From positions 1 to 8,855 of the forward strand of contig JAGGTO010000079.1 in NCBI GenBank assembly GCA_021163705.1: a stretch of 8,855 nucleotides of DNA, in the 5' to 3' direction. The translations under genes were made by a program, and so were the position numbers. Shown here one piece after another: positions 1 to 6,765 of this stretch. The stretch is from Thermoplasmata archaeon. Its GTDB lineage: Archaea > Thermoplasmatota > Thermoplasmata > Thermoplasmatales > Aciduliprofundaceae. Under the pieces are notes generated by a model that worked only from the letters and a program-made list of their open reading frames with translations, made no database searches and was not told where the DNA came from. How positions within the stretch are numbered: the stretch's first letter is position 1; each line of letters starts with the position of its first letter.

Positions 1-1852
1 AATACATAAAATTGTTGAGATATATGCGATTTGGAATCCAATTTATCGTGAATGTGGAAAATTGAAAGATGTAAACATAATAACAAATTTGCTCGGTAAT
101 ATCCTCATCAATAGAAAGGGTGAAATTATTCTCCCAAATCCTGTTATTGATTGAGTCAACCAACCTTAATCCAACATAGTTAAAATGAACTTCGTTGCGA
201 AAAACCGTAGAATTTTTCACTATGGATAAGGAAATTCCACTGTAACTCCATATGGTGTTGTAACTCACATTTATATTTGTGGAGAAATAGTATTTGACAG
301 TCAAATTTTCATTCTCCTTCTCCACGATTCTGCTTCCTCCCACCCCGATTCCTACACCCTTGTGAATAGAGTTATGGCTCACATCAACATAGGAAGAATT
401 CAAAATATGGATAGAAGCATGAAGTGGAGAGTAGTTATAGTGCACCTCGTTACCGATAACATTCACATGTTTAGAGTCAATAACCAATATGCTGCTGTAA
501 TAAATTGCGTTATTCTCTACGCTTATATTTTGAGAGTTTCTCACATATATTCCCTGAGAACCCGAGATTAAAATCCAGCAGTGAGAAATTCTCACATGTA
601 AGGTTATATTGCTGAGCCTTATACCATATTTTCCATTCTGCTGGAATACCATGAGACTTTTGATTATTATTGGATTATCTTCACTTCCATCCCCCGCCCA
701 TCCATACTTCTCCGCATAACTCAAAAGGGTGCCATCTCCATCTATGCTCAGAGGAGGGTTCTCCTTGTAGCCATAGGGTTTCCAAAGATTTAGGAATGGA
801 AATCCAAGATACTCAAGCATGGCTATATGCCTGTTGAAATAACTCACATTCTTTGAACTCTTACATATATATTTGAGGAGCGATTCTCCAAAGGATTCTC
901 CATTACCTATGAGGTAATGATAATCATCCATCGCATTCACATATCCTTCCGAAGTGTAGGTTAAAACACCCAATCCTCTCGTATTTTTCCCCATAATAAG
1001 ATGATTGGCAATTGCACCATCCTCAAAGGAGCCTCCATAGCAACTCAAATCTGTGTAAAACAGAGTTCTTAATGAAGCATTGCCCAATTCCTCAGAGGAT
1101 ATGCTCTCTTCTCCATTAGGTGTTTCTATGAAATATCTATTACCATCAGAATGTAGAACGAGGAGAGAGTATGCATAATTTTTGGATAGGGCATGCAACA
1201 GAGACTCCCTACTTGTATTCTTTGTAATTAGATCCACACCAATATAGGTACTGAATAAAGAATCTACCATAGAAAATTCAAAGGAGTAAAAATCTTCATC
1301 CAGAAACAGCATACTTCGCGGCTCTGCAGAAAATTTATCATTCAGATAATCAATTACCTTCTCTATATATTCATTAATCTGCGTAGCATTGTTCCCGTTC
1401 ATATCCGTGGAACGAATAATGCCAATCCATATTTCAGGAAGGTAATTGGATAAAGGGGCATCTATGATACCATCACCATCCTCATCTTTCCATGCTCCAT
1501 TCACATCCATATAATAGTAAGGGAACTCAAATATCCTTTTAATATCTGGATCATAATATTTCTCCAGAGGAATATTCCCTATCAAAATTGCACCTTCTAT
1601 ATGCTCTTTTTCATATTCCTCTCTCAGCCATTCTCTTATCTTCTCAGGATTTTCACCATTTACCTTCTTTACCATAAAACTCTTTTGCCAGGACAAAATT
1701 GAGGATAGTGATTTGAGGTGAGGCATTACCTCTTCGTATATTGCAGAGCTAATAAGCATCGCTACCCTTTTTCCCTCATTATTCATACCACTACCCAAAG
1801 GCGAAAATATGGAAAAAAGAAAAATGAGGGCTACCACACAGGCTATTTTCAT
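1..1852 (-). CDS. Secreted gingipain-like (C25) cysteine peptidase fused to a beta-helix; 3' end beyond window
   Basis: The reading frame is open from the ATG at 1852 to the left edge: 617 codons, no stop, C-terminus missing. Residues 1-21 form a signal peptide (Lys2, hydrophobic core, then GSG), so the product is probably exported. Residues about 30-350 resemble peptidase family C25. They carry ILIGNIP near 90, a DEDGDGIID acidic loop (123-131) that could bind calcium, and PEIWIGIIR (139-147), comparable to the family's PEI-x-IGR strand. His234 (VLHSDG) and Cys271 (DLSCYGGSF) are 37 residues apart and fit the gingipain His-Gly and Asp-x-x-Cys-x-x-Gly-x-Phe catalytic motifs. From Pro366 (PPLSIDGDG, then GDGSEDNPIII) a NosD/CASH-type right-handed beta-helix begins, rich in N-x-S/T sites. 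The start follows GAGAGGT (1856-1862). The gene lies 15 bases after the kbl-like gene and is probably co-transcribed. The peptidase assignment rests on motifs only; the beta-helix could mediate surface binding or glycan contact. Confidence 0.8.
   Translation of the reverse strand, partial: MKIACVVALIFLFSIFSPLGSGMNNEGKRVAMLISSAIYEEVMPHLKSLSSILSWQKSFMVKKVNGENPEKIREWLREEYEKEHIEGAILIGNIPLEKYYDPDIKRIFEFPYYYMDVNGAWKDEDGDGIIDAPLSNYLPEIWIGIIRSTDMNGNNATQINEYIEKVIDYLNDKFSAEPRSMLFLDEDFYSFEFSMVDSLFSTYIGVDLITKNTSRESLLHALSKNYAYSLLVLHSDGNRYFIETPNGEESISSEELGNASLRTLFYTDLSCYGGSFEDGAIANHLIMGKNTRGLGVLTYTSEGYVNAMDDYHYLIGNGESFGESLLKYICKSSKNVSYFNRHIAMLEYLGFPFLNLWKPYGYKENPPLSIDGDGTLLSYAEKYGWAGDGSEDNPIIIKSLMVFQQNGKYGIRLSNITLHVRISHCWILISGSQGIYVRNSQNISVENNAIYYSSILVIDSKHVNVIGNEVHYNYSPLHASIHILNSSYVDVSHNSIHKGVGIGVGGSRIVEKENENLTVKYYFSTNINVSYNTIWSYSGISLSIVKNSTVFRNEVHFNYVGLRLVDSINNRIWENNFTLSIDEDITEQICYYVYIFQFSTFTINWIPNRIYLNNFMY
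118..757 (-). repeat. Beta-helix (PbH1-like) repeat region inside the C25-like protein
   Basis: The protein encoded here repeats a short rung motif of the form hydrophobic-x-hydrophobic-x-x-Asn-x-hydrophobic. Examples are ISVENNAI, VNVIGNEV, VDVSHNSI, INVSYNTI and TVFRNEV, then RIWENNF. The key asparagines fall at residues 448, 468, 494, 532, 553 and 576, so most rungs are 20-26 residues and one carries an insertion of roughly 15. Rungs of 20-25 residues with an Asn ladder are typical of right-handed parallel beta-helices. The repeat is at protein level; the DNA copies have diverged. Confidence 0.75.
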
Positions 1853-1855
1853 ATT

Positions 1856-1862
1856 ACCTCTC
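1856..1862 (-). promoter_or_regulatory. Shine-Dalgarno of the C25-like gene
   Basis: GAGAGGT sits three bases before the ATG at 1852, in the 15-base gap after the kbl-like stop codon. A clear ribosome site here, with no room for a separate promoter, supports reading the gene as the second cistron of an operon. Confidence 0.6.
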
Positions 1863-1867
1863 AAAAT

Positions 1868-3046
1868 TTAGATGAGTCCAAGTTTCTTACCAGCCTTCTC
1901 GTAGGCGTTCAGCGCGTAATCCAGGTCCTCCTTCGTGTGTCCTGCACTCACCTGATTGCGTATTCTCTCCAATCCGCGTGGAACCATGGGGAACACTATG
2001 GGTAATGCGAACACACCATCTTCAAAGAGCATATGGGCAAGTTCCTTTGCCTTCTTGGAGTCCCGAACCATCACAGGCACAATTGGAGTCTGACTTTTCC
2101 ATGTGTCGAATCCCAGACTCTCAAGCTCCTTCTTGAAATAAGCACGATTATCCCACAATCTCTGTACCCTCTCCTTTTCAGTCATTACAATCTCAAGAGA
2201 TTTTATATTCGCCGCAGTAACTGCGGGGGGATAAGCGGCACTTAAAAGCCATGTTCTCGCTGTGTTATAAACATACTCAATCACATACTCATCGCCTGCA
2301 AGCATGCCACCCATGGAACCCAGAGCTTTTGAGAATGTACCCATCTGGAAATCTATCTTCTTCTGCACGCCAAAGTGATGCCCTATGCCGCGACCCTCGC
2401 CTAGAACACCTTCACCATGAGAATCGTCCACATAGGTCATTGCTCCATATTCATCCGCAAGTTTCACTATTTCATCCATAGGTGCAATGTCTCCATCCAT
2501 GCTGAATACACCATCTGTCACGATAAGCATGTGCTCATACTTATCATGTACCTGTCTGAGCTTATCTTCCAGATCCCCCATGTCGAGGTGCTTGTAGATG
2601 ACCTTATCCGCACGAGAAAGGCGGATACCATCTATTATACTCCCATGATTTAGCTCGTCGCTTAGTACCACATCTCCCTTGCCAACAATTTTTGGAAGCG
2701 TTCCTGAATTAGTTGCGAATCCTGTCTGAAATGCCAGACCTGCCTCAGTTTCTTTGAACTCTGCAATCTTCTTATGCAATTTTTCCTGAAGGTCGGTGTA
2801 TCCTGCAATACTCCAGTCGCTGCCCGCACCCCAGCCATATTTTTCAATTGCTTCTTTTGCGGCCTCTTTGAGTCGAGGATCATTTGCAAGATCCAGATAA
2901 TTGTTGGATGCAAGCATTACTGCCTGTTTTCCCTCCACAACAACACGATTTGTTGAAGGTCCAAAAAGACGGAGAAGCTCCCATGTTTCACCTCTCTCCT
3001 TCATCTCTTCAAGCATTTTTTTAAGATGCAATGTCTTCTCGCTCAT
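1868..3046 (-). CDS. kbl: Glycine C-acetyltransferase / 2-amino-3-ketobutyrate CoA ligase-like PLP enzyme
   Basis: This is a 392-residue alpha-oxoamine synthase, close to the usual 395-400. The expected reaction is cleavage of 2-amino-3-ketobutyrate with CoA to glycine and acetyl-CoA, the second step of threonine breakdown by the dehydrogenase route. It is cytoplasmic and PLP-dependent. Visible motifs are ASNNYLDLAN near residue 46, LNHGSIIDG with His134 (cofactor ring stacking), TDGVFSMDGD near 177, VDDSHGEG at 206-213 (PLP aspartate), and TFSKALGSMGG with the Schiff-base Lys240. The ERIRNQVSAGHT stretch near the C-terminus is also family-typical. The ATG at 3046 is preferred because GGGTGAT lies just upstream; an in-frame GTG at 3055 lies within that site and would add three residues. 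One odd point: the usual Arg of the GxGxxR-xxxGT segment is Trp78, and the following His of the TxxHxxLE motif appears as Gln87. A biotin (BioF-like) or other oxoamine synthase role cannot be excluded. Confidence 0.85.
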   Translation of the reverse strand: MSEKTLHLKKMLEEMKERGETWELLRLFGPSTNRVVVEGKQAVMLASNNYLDLANDPRLKEAAKEAIEKYGWGAGSDWSIAGYTDLQEKLHKKIAEFKETEAGLAFQTGFATNSGTLPKIVGKGDVVLSDELNHGSIIDGIRLSRADKVIYKHLDMGDLEDKLRQVHDKYEHMLIVTDGVFSMDGDIAPMDEIVKLADEYGAMTYVDDSHGEGVLGEGRGIGHHFGVQKKIDFQMGTFSKALGSMGGMLAGDEYVIEYVYNTARTWLLSAAYPPAVTAANIKSLEIVMTEKERVQRLWDNRAYFKKELESLGFDTWKSQTPIVPVMVRDSKKAKELAHMLFEDGVFALPIVFPMVPRGLERIRNQVSAGHTKEDLDYALNAYEKAGKKLGLI

Positions 3047-3050
3047 AACT

Positions 3051-3085
3051 ATCACCCGTAAGTGAATGGAATCATGGGATTAAAT
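3051..3085 (-). promoter_or_regulatory. Probable kbl promoter and ribosome site
   Basis: On the minus strand a purine-rich BRE-like GGAGAAAA is followed by the AT-rich box ATTTAAT (3079-3085). Its centre is about 36 bases before the ATG at 3046. A start 25 bases downstream would give a leader of about 10 bases holding GGGTGAT (3051-3057). The box is a weak match to the archaeal TATA consensus. The same geometry also allows a leaderless GTG start at 3055. Confidence 0.4.
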
Positions 3086-3104
3086 GTTTTCTCCTATGCG
3101 TAAG

Positions 3105-3112
3105 ATTTTTAG
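3105..3112 (+). promoter_or_regulatory. Possible TATA-like box for the radical SAM gene
   Basis: ATTTTTAG is centred about 26 bases before the ATG at 3135, and no convincing Shine-Dalgarno precedes that ATG (only GAGAT). This is compatible with a leaderless transcript, but the box is a poor consensus match. Confidence 0.3.
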
Positions 3113-3134
3113 GCAACTCAAAAATATGAGATAA

Positions 3135-4157
3135 ATGATTGATATGTGGAGAGCCCAGAGAGCCTTGCCCAAATACTTTCGTATTCTCAATGGAGAGGAG
3201 CTGCCTAACTTTCATTATCTCAAAAGAATTAAGGTGGATTTTGAAGAAGATGAAGATATCTCTGAATTATGGAAACTGCATGACGAGGCTCTGGAGCTCC
3301 TTAAAAGAGGAAAATTAAACACCATGGGAAAATATACCCTGCTTGATCTCAAGCTCTTAATTGCAAGAAAAATGTTGAAAAGCTGTATTCTGTGTGAATT
3401 TAAATGCCGGCTCAACAGAGAAAGGAGCATAGGATACTGCAGGGTGAAGAATACAAAGATTGTGAGCTATTTTATGCACATGGGTGAAGAGCCCGAGCTG
3501 GTACCATCCTTCACCATTTTCTTTTCTGGTTGCAATTTTCGCTGTGTATTCTGCCAGAACTGGGATATAAGTCAGAGAACCCAGGGAATTTACATTCAAC
3601 CGAGAAAGATGGCAAGGATAATAGATGATGCCTTTGAAAGAGGTGCTAAAAATGTTAATCTGGTGGGGGGTGAGCCAACACCAAATATTCCCTATATTCT
3701 TGAAGTTCTTAACCATGTCACCTCCCCTATCCCCGTGGTATGGAATTCCAATATGTATATGAGCGAGGAAGCAATGAAACTTTTAGATGGCATGGTTGAC
3801 ATATACCTCGGCGATTTTAAATGGGCTGATGATAAAAAAGCCAGAAAATACTCCAAAGCACTGCATTACTGGAAAGTGGTTACCAGAAATTTTCTCCTGG
3901 CCAAGGAGCATTACAGGGTAGAGTTTTTAATAAGACATCTCGTGATGCCAGGATTTGTTGAGGATACTCGAAAAATTTTGAGCTGGATATCCACCCACCT
4001 TGGGAAAAATGTAAGGGTGAATGTTATGTTCCAGTACTACCCATGCTACAGGGCATCAGAATATCCGGAGATTGATAGAAGACTTAGCTATAACGAAAGA
4101 AAAGAGGTGGAGAGAATTGTTCAGGAGATTGGCCTTGAAAACGCCCTCGTAGGATAA
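3135..4157 (+). CDS. PflX-like (COG1313) radical SAM protein
   Basis: This is a 340-residue radical SAM enzyme. GCNFRCVFCQNW carries the CxxxCxxC triad (Cys133, Cys137, Cys140) that binds the SAM-cleaving 4Fe-4S cluster. VGGEP at 177-181 is the SAM-contacting GGE motif. Upstream, CILCEFKC with Cys84, Cys87, Cys91 and Cys102 (GYCR) matches the extra four-cysteine segment of the PflX group, as do HMGEEPELVPS and QNWDISQ. A further Cys304 lies in the YYPCYRASEY segment. PflX proteins resemble pyruvate formate-lyase activators, but their substrate is not established. No glycyl-radical enzyme is encoded here, so activase function is not shown. Residues 1-80 form a helical, charged N-terminal extension of unknown role. 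The start is the first ATG; the ATG at 3144 is an alternative. It diverges from kbl, and its stop touches the herA stop. Confidence 0.85.
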   Translation: MIDMWRAQRALPKYFRILNGEELPNFHYLKRIKVDFEEDEDISELWKLHDEALELLKRGKLNTMGKYTLLDLKLLIARKMLKSCILCEFKCRLNRERSIGYCRVKNTKIVSYFMHMGEEPELVPSFTIFFSGCNFRCVFCQNWDISQRTQGIYIQPRKMARIIDDAFERGAKNVNLVGGEPTPNIPYILEVLNHVTSPIPVVWNSNMYMSEEAMKLLDGMVDIYLGDFKWADDKKARKYSKALHYWKVVTRNFLLAKEHYRVEFLIRHLVMPGFVEDTRKILSWISTHLGKNVRVNVMFQYYPCYRASEYPEIDRRLSYNERKEVERIVQEIGLENALVG

Positions 4158-5678
4158 TTATTCAAAGAGCAAAAGGTTCTCTCTCCTTTTTCTATCAACC
4201 CTTTCCCTATCCACAAGTTCTTCGAAGGAATCTATCTGGATCGGTATTGCAAATTTTGTAAATATACTGCTTATTATAGCCTCACCTCTATCTAGGGATG
4301 CAATCATCTTATCATCCTTGCTGAGATCCTGGGCAGCTGAGCCTATTATTGCTTTCCTCTCCGAGCTCATCTCATTGCCCAGAATTATCTTCGTATTCAA
4401 ATTTGCCAGAATTTCTCTTGGTATCATGGAGGATAACTGTGTTATGGCGATGATCCCTATATTGAATTTCCTTCCCTCTCTCGCAATTGTACCAAATATA
4501 TTGCTCTTCCCCTCACCGAGCACTCTGGGCGCCTCTTCAATAACAACAGAAATCACAGGCTTATAATCCAGCTTACCTTCCTCTTTATAGGATTTGTAGC
4601 GAGAAAATATCTCGCTCATTATCATCTCTGAGATTAAAAGCTCAAGGTTCTGAGAAAGAGAAGAGGTATCAAGAATCACTATTTTCCCATCCTCCAGAAA
4701 ATCACATATATCCCTTATTGTTCTCTCACCCTCTCTCGTTGAAAATATCTTTCCACGCTCATAAACCTCGCCATTCTTATTTATGTCTATCTCCAGTGCA
4801 ACCTTGAGTTTTCTCTGAAGCGATGCAAGAGTTTCAGGTTTTACACCTTTTATCTTGTTCCTTTCCTCATTCATGTCACTTGCAAGTATTGCCTCTATCC
4901 AGTACTCTCCATATTCCTTATAATAGAGGTAAAGGGCATCTTCCTGTGCTGGTGAAAACTCTATGATCTCTCTAAGATGCCAGGGTTTCACATTCTTTAT
5001 ATTTACTCTCAATGCTCTCTCTCCCACTGGGGGATTTGTGGAATAGTAAATCACATTGCTCTTTGCATCTGGATGGTACTTCAATCCATAATTTTTACCA
5101 TTTTTCTTGTAAGAGTAATATTCGTTGTGAGCATCCAAAACAAGCACTCCTGCATAACTCTTCCCTATAAGATTCCAGAGGATTACCTTCACAAGATTGC
5201 TCTTACCCCTTCCTGTTGTAGCTGGAATCAGAATATGGTGCGTTAATGCATCCTTACCATTTATATACACAGGAACATCCAGTATTTTAGAGCCGCTCCT
5301 TATCTTACCAAGATAAATGGCATTCTCGGGTTTTTCCAAAAACTTGAAATCCTCGGAGGATGCCCTTCTCAGTATATTGAAAAAAGATGGAAGATGCTTT
5401 GGTATTCTTCTTGTTCTGAGATTGAAGAGTGGCTTTGCTTTTACTAAAATGTAGTTACGAAGCTCATTTTCATGGACATGCGTGTCTCCATAGCCCTCAA
5501 GCTGCATACCGCTTATCCTGGCGATATCATTTTTCTCCATTAGACTTCCATATTCAAGGTCAAATACCTGAAGAAGTATGTCATCTGCTACAAGCAAATC
5601 TCCCAGCTCTATCCTCTCTCCACTCTTCTGACGAATCCATATTTCCCCATAGCTTCCTCCTATAATCTGTCCAATCAT
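4158..5678 (-). CDS. herA: HerA-type bipolar DNA helicase/translocase ATPase
   Basis: HerA is a hexameric FtsK/VirB4-like ATPase that moves along DNA and works with the nuclease NurA in resecting double-strand ends. This copy has 506 residues, the usual size. Residues 1-90 fit the N-terminal HAS-barrel. The Walker A loop is ATTGRGKSN (153-161, Lys159). DAHNEY (182-187) corresponds to the family's DPHGEY, with Asp182. The Walker B strand VISVVIEEAP ends in Glu381-Glu382. GREGRKFN-type arginines (Arg402, Arg403) and the sensor stretch IIAITQ (Gln414) follow, then a conserved SSERKAI at 439-444. It begins directly after the nurA stop with no intervening base, and its ribosome site GAGGTGA lies inside the end of nurA, so translation is probably coupled. 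The C-terminus is basic (DRKRREN), and its stop abuts the stop of the convergent radical SAM gene. Confidence 0.93.
   Translation of the reverse strand: MIGQIIGGSYGEIWIRQKSGERIELGDLLVADDILLQVFDLEYGSLMEKNDIARISGMQLEGYGDTHVHENELRNYILVKAKPLFNLRTRRIPKHLPSFFNILRRASSEDFKFLEKPENAIYLGKIRSGSKILDVPVYINGKDALTHHILIPATTGRGKSNLVKVILWNLIGKSYAGVLVLDAHNEYYSYKKNGKNYGLKYHPDAKSNVIYYSTNPPVGERALRVNIKNVKPWHLREIIEFSPAQEDALYLYYKEYGEYWIEAILASDMNEERNKIKGVKPETLASLQRKLKVALEIDINKNGEVYERGKIFSTREGERTIRDICDFLEDGKIVILDTSSLSQNLELLISEMIMSEIFSRYKSYKEEGKLDYKPVISVVIEEAPRVLGEGKSNIFGTIAREGRKFNIGIIAITQLSSMIPREILANLNTKIILGNEMSSERKAIIGSAAQDLSKDDKMIASLDRGEAIISSIFTKFAIPIQIDSFEELVDRERVDRKRRENLLLFE
4187..4191 (+). terminator. Possible T-tract terminator for the radical SAM gene, inside the herA end
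   Basis: About 30 bases after the radical SAM stop, the plus strand reads TTCTCTCTCC and then T5. Archaeal termination commonly uses such T-rich runs without a hairpin. The tract is the complement of the codons for the basic HerA tail (Arg-Lys-Arg-Arg-Glu). Only five consecutive T's are present, so this is tentative. Confidence 0.3.
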
Positions 5679-6662
5679 TTATCTCACCTCGCTTATTAGT
5701 TCATGGGCATTCATAGCATTTGCCTGAAGCCTTGAAAATTCGTCAGCATTGTTATAGAGAAGATTCCTATATATCTTTGCCTCCTCCTCGGTTATTCTTG
5801 CATTAACATCTGCATCAATCAATCCATACGGATATCCTATAAATGTTGGATCATTTGATTGAGGTATTAAGGAGCCCAATGCCTTCTCTGCTTTATTTTC
5901 TGGATAAACCTCAACCCGAAATGCGTACTCACTGAATGGATGCAACTTCACCACAAACATATCTCCCCTTATGGTGGAAATATTTTTTGCAACTGGATGA
6001 TAGTACCAGGGAGCCTTTATTCCATGCATCCTGGATAAATGATGTATTGCTGCAACTAATGAGTAGCCTCCAGTTGTGAGAAGCGAGCATGTCTTGGAGA
6101 AGCCAATTATGGTGGATGCATTCACATGCTCAAATACTCTGTTTGCATACTCATACTCCTTCTTCTCTCCTGTCTGAAGTGACCCATCTCTTACAATAAT
6201 ATCACACCTATCCATTATCCTGCTAACCAAAAGCCATTCCCCAATTCTTCGAAGATAAGCGCCTATCCCCGCTATCTTCTCACGCTCATCTATCTCCTCT
6301 ATCCCTATCCTCATCCTCTCTGGAAAAATATACGAGGAGTTCACATCGTAGATCCTAACATCAAAGGCATTTTCCTCTACCATTATTCTGGTATCAAGAA
6401 TGAATGTATATCTTCCATATTCCATTTTTTTAGAGTCCTTGAATATGGAATAGTAAAGGCGAATCATGTGCACTGCCTGCCCCGGTGAGAGAAAGAGAAT
6501 GTTGTTGCCACCATCCACAAACCCTATTTTAACATTTTCCAAAGGATTCAGAGGATGAAAATTTTCAATGGCCAGGGGCACACTTTGAGCATTTTTTATA
6601 AGGGGTTCTCCATAATCTCCAGGCGATTCTCTGATGGAAATTTTAGATAAAATTTCAAACAT
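5679..6662 (-). CDS. nurA: NurA 5'-3' nuclease, partner of HerA
   Basis: NurA is the Mn-dependent nuclease that, threaded by the HerA hexamer, degrades DNA ends to yield 3' overhangs for recombination. The 327-residue product is of normal length. It shows the RNase H-like NurA core: FVDGGNN with Asp50 as the first metal ligand, RDGSLQTG with Asp159, GFSKTC with Lys190, and the C-terminal GYPYGLIDADVNARIT segment (276-291) that is diagnostic of the family. In the Sulfolobus enzyme a Tyr and a His eight residues apart are important in this last segment; by my alignment Tyr277 is kept and the His position is Asp285. The gene is first in a two-gene operon with herA. No Shine-Dalgarno precedes the ATG, and a strong TATA box lies 25 bases upstream, so the transcript is probably leaderless. 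mre11 and rad50, often neighbours of this pair in archaea, are not in the window. Confidence 0.92.
   Translation of the reverse strand: MFEILSKISIRESPGDYGEPLIKNAQSVPLAIENFHPLNPLENVKIGFVDGGNNILFLSPGQAVHMIRLYYSIFKDSKKMEYGRYTFILDTRIMVEENAFDVRIYDVNSSYIFPERMRIGIEEIDEREKIAGIGAYLRRIGEWLLVSRIMDRCDIIVRDGSLQTGEKKEYEYANRVFEHVNASTIIGFSKTCSLLTTGGYSLVAAIHHLSRMHGIKAPWYYHPVAKNISTIRGDMFVVKLHPFSEYAFRVEVYPENKAEKALGSLIPQSNDPTFIGYPYGLIDADVNARITEEEAKIYRNLLYNNADEFSRLQANAMNAHELISEVR
5684..5690 (-). promoter_or_regulatory. Shine-Dalgarno of herA within the last codons of nurA
   Basis: GAGGTGA encodes part of the final Ser-Glu-Val-Arg of NurA and lies five bases before the herA ATG at 5678. It fixes the herA start and suggests that ribosomes finishing nurA reinitiate on herA. 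Confidence 0.75.
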
Positions 6663-6681
6663 AGTGAAACGATTAGGATAT

Positions 6682-6690
6682 CATTTATAA
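6682..6690 (-). promoter_or_regulatory. TATA box of the nurA-herA operon
   Basis: The minus strand reads TTATAAATG within CTTATAAATGA, preceded by a purine-rich CAAAATG. This is close to the archaeal TATA consensus. Its centre is about 25 bases from the nurA ATG at 6662, which would place transcription initiation at or next to the start codon (leaderless mRNA). Confidence 0.7.
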
Positions 6691-6737
6691 GCATTTTGGC
6701 AAAGTGAACGAAACATATGTGCAGCTTTCAGAAAATA

Positions 6738-6746
6738 ATATATATA
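6738..6746 (+). promoter_or_regulatory. TATA box of the aminotransferase gene
   Basis: An alternating ATATATATA run follows a BRE-like CAGAAAATA. Its centre is about 24-25 bases before the ATG at 6766. No Shine-Dalgarno lies between, again pointing to a leaderless transcript. It is about 55 bases from the oppositely directed nurA TATA box, so the two genes share a short divergent control region. Confidence 0.65.
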
Positions 6747-6765
6747 GCGGCTTCATGATACATAT

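Noticed and set aside
362..571. A small plus-strand reading frame of 69 codons
   Set aside because: It lies fully within the continuous minus-strand coding frame of the C25-like protein and has no ribosome site or recognisable motif.
1718..2005. A plus-strand frame spanning the kbl/peptidase junction
   Set aside because: It is antisense to two well-supported genes, with a composition typical of a shadow frame and no family resemblance.
3053..3055. GTG as the start of the kbl-like gene
   Set aside because: It overlaps the GGGTGAT ribosome site that serves the ATG at 3046. It is not excluded if the transcript is leaderless, but is less likely.
4977..5246. A plus-strand frame antisense to herA
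   Set aside because: It is complementary to the conserved Walker A region of HerA and shows no promoter or domain of its own.
6732..6746. An AT-rich dinucleotide run as a repeat element or origin
   Set aside because: It is short and positioned exactly as a TATA box for the aminotransferase; no iterated origin-box motifs surround it.
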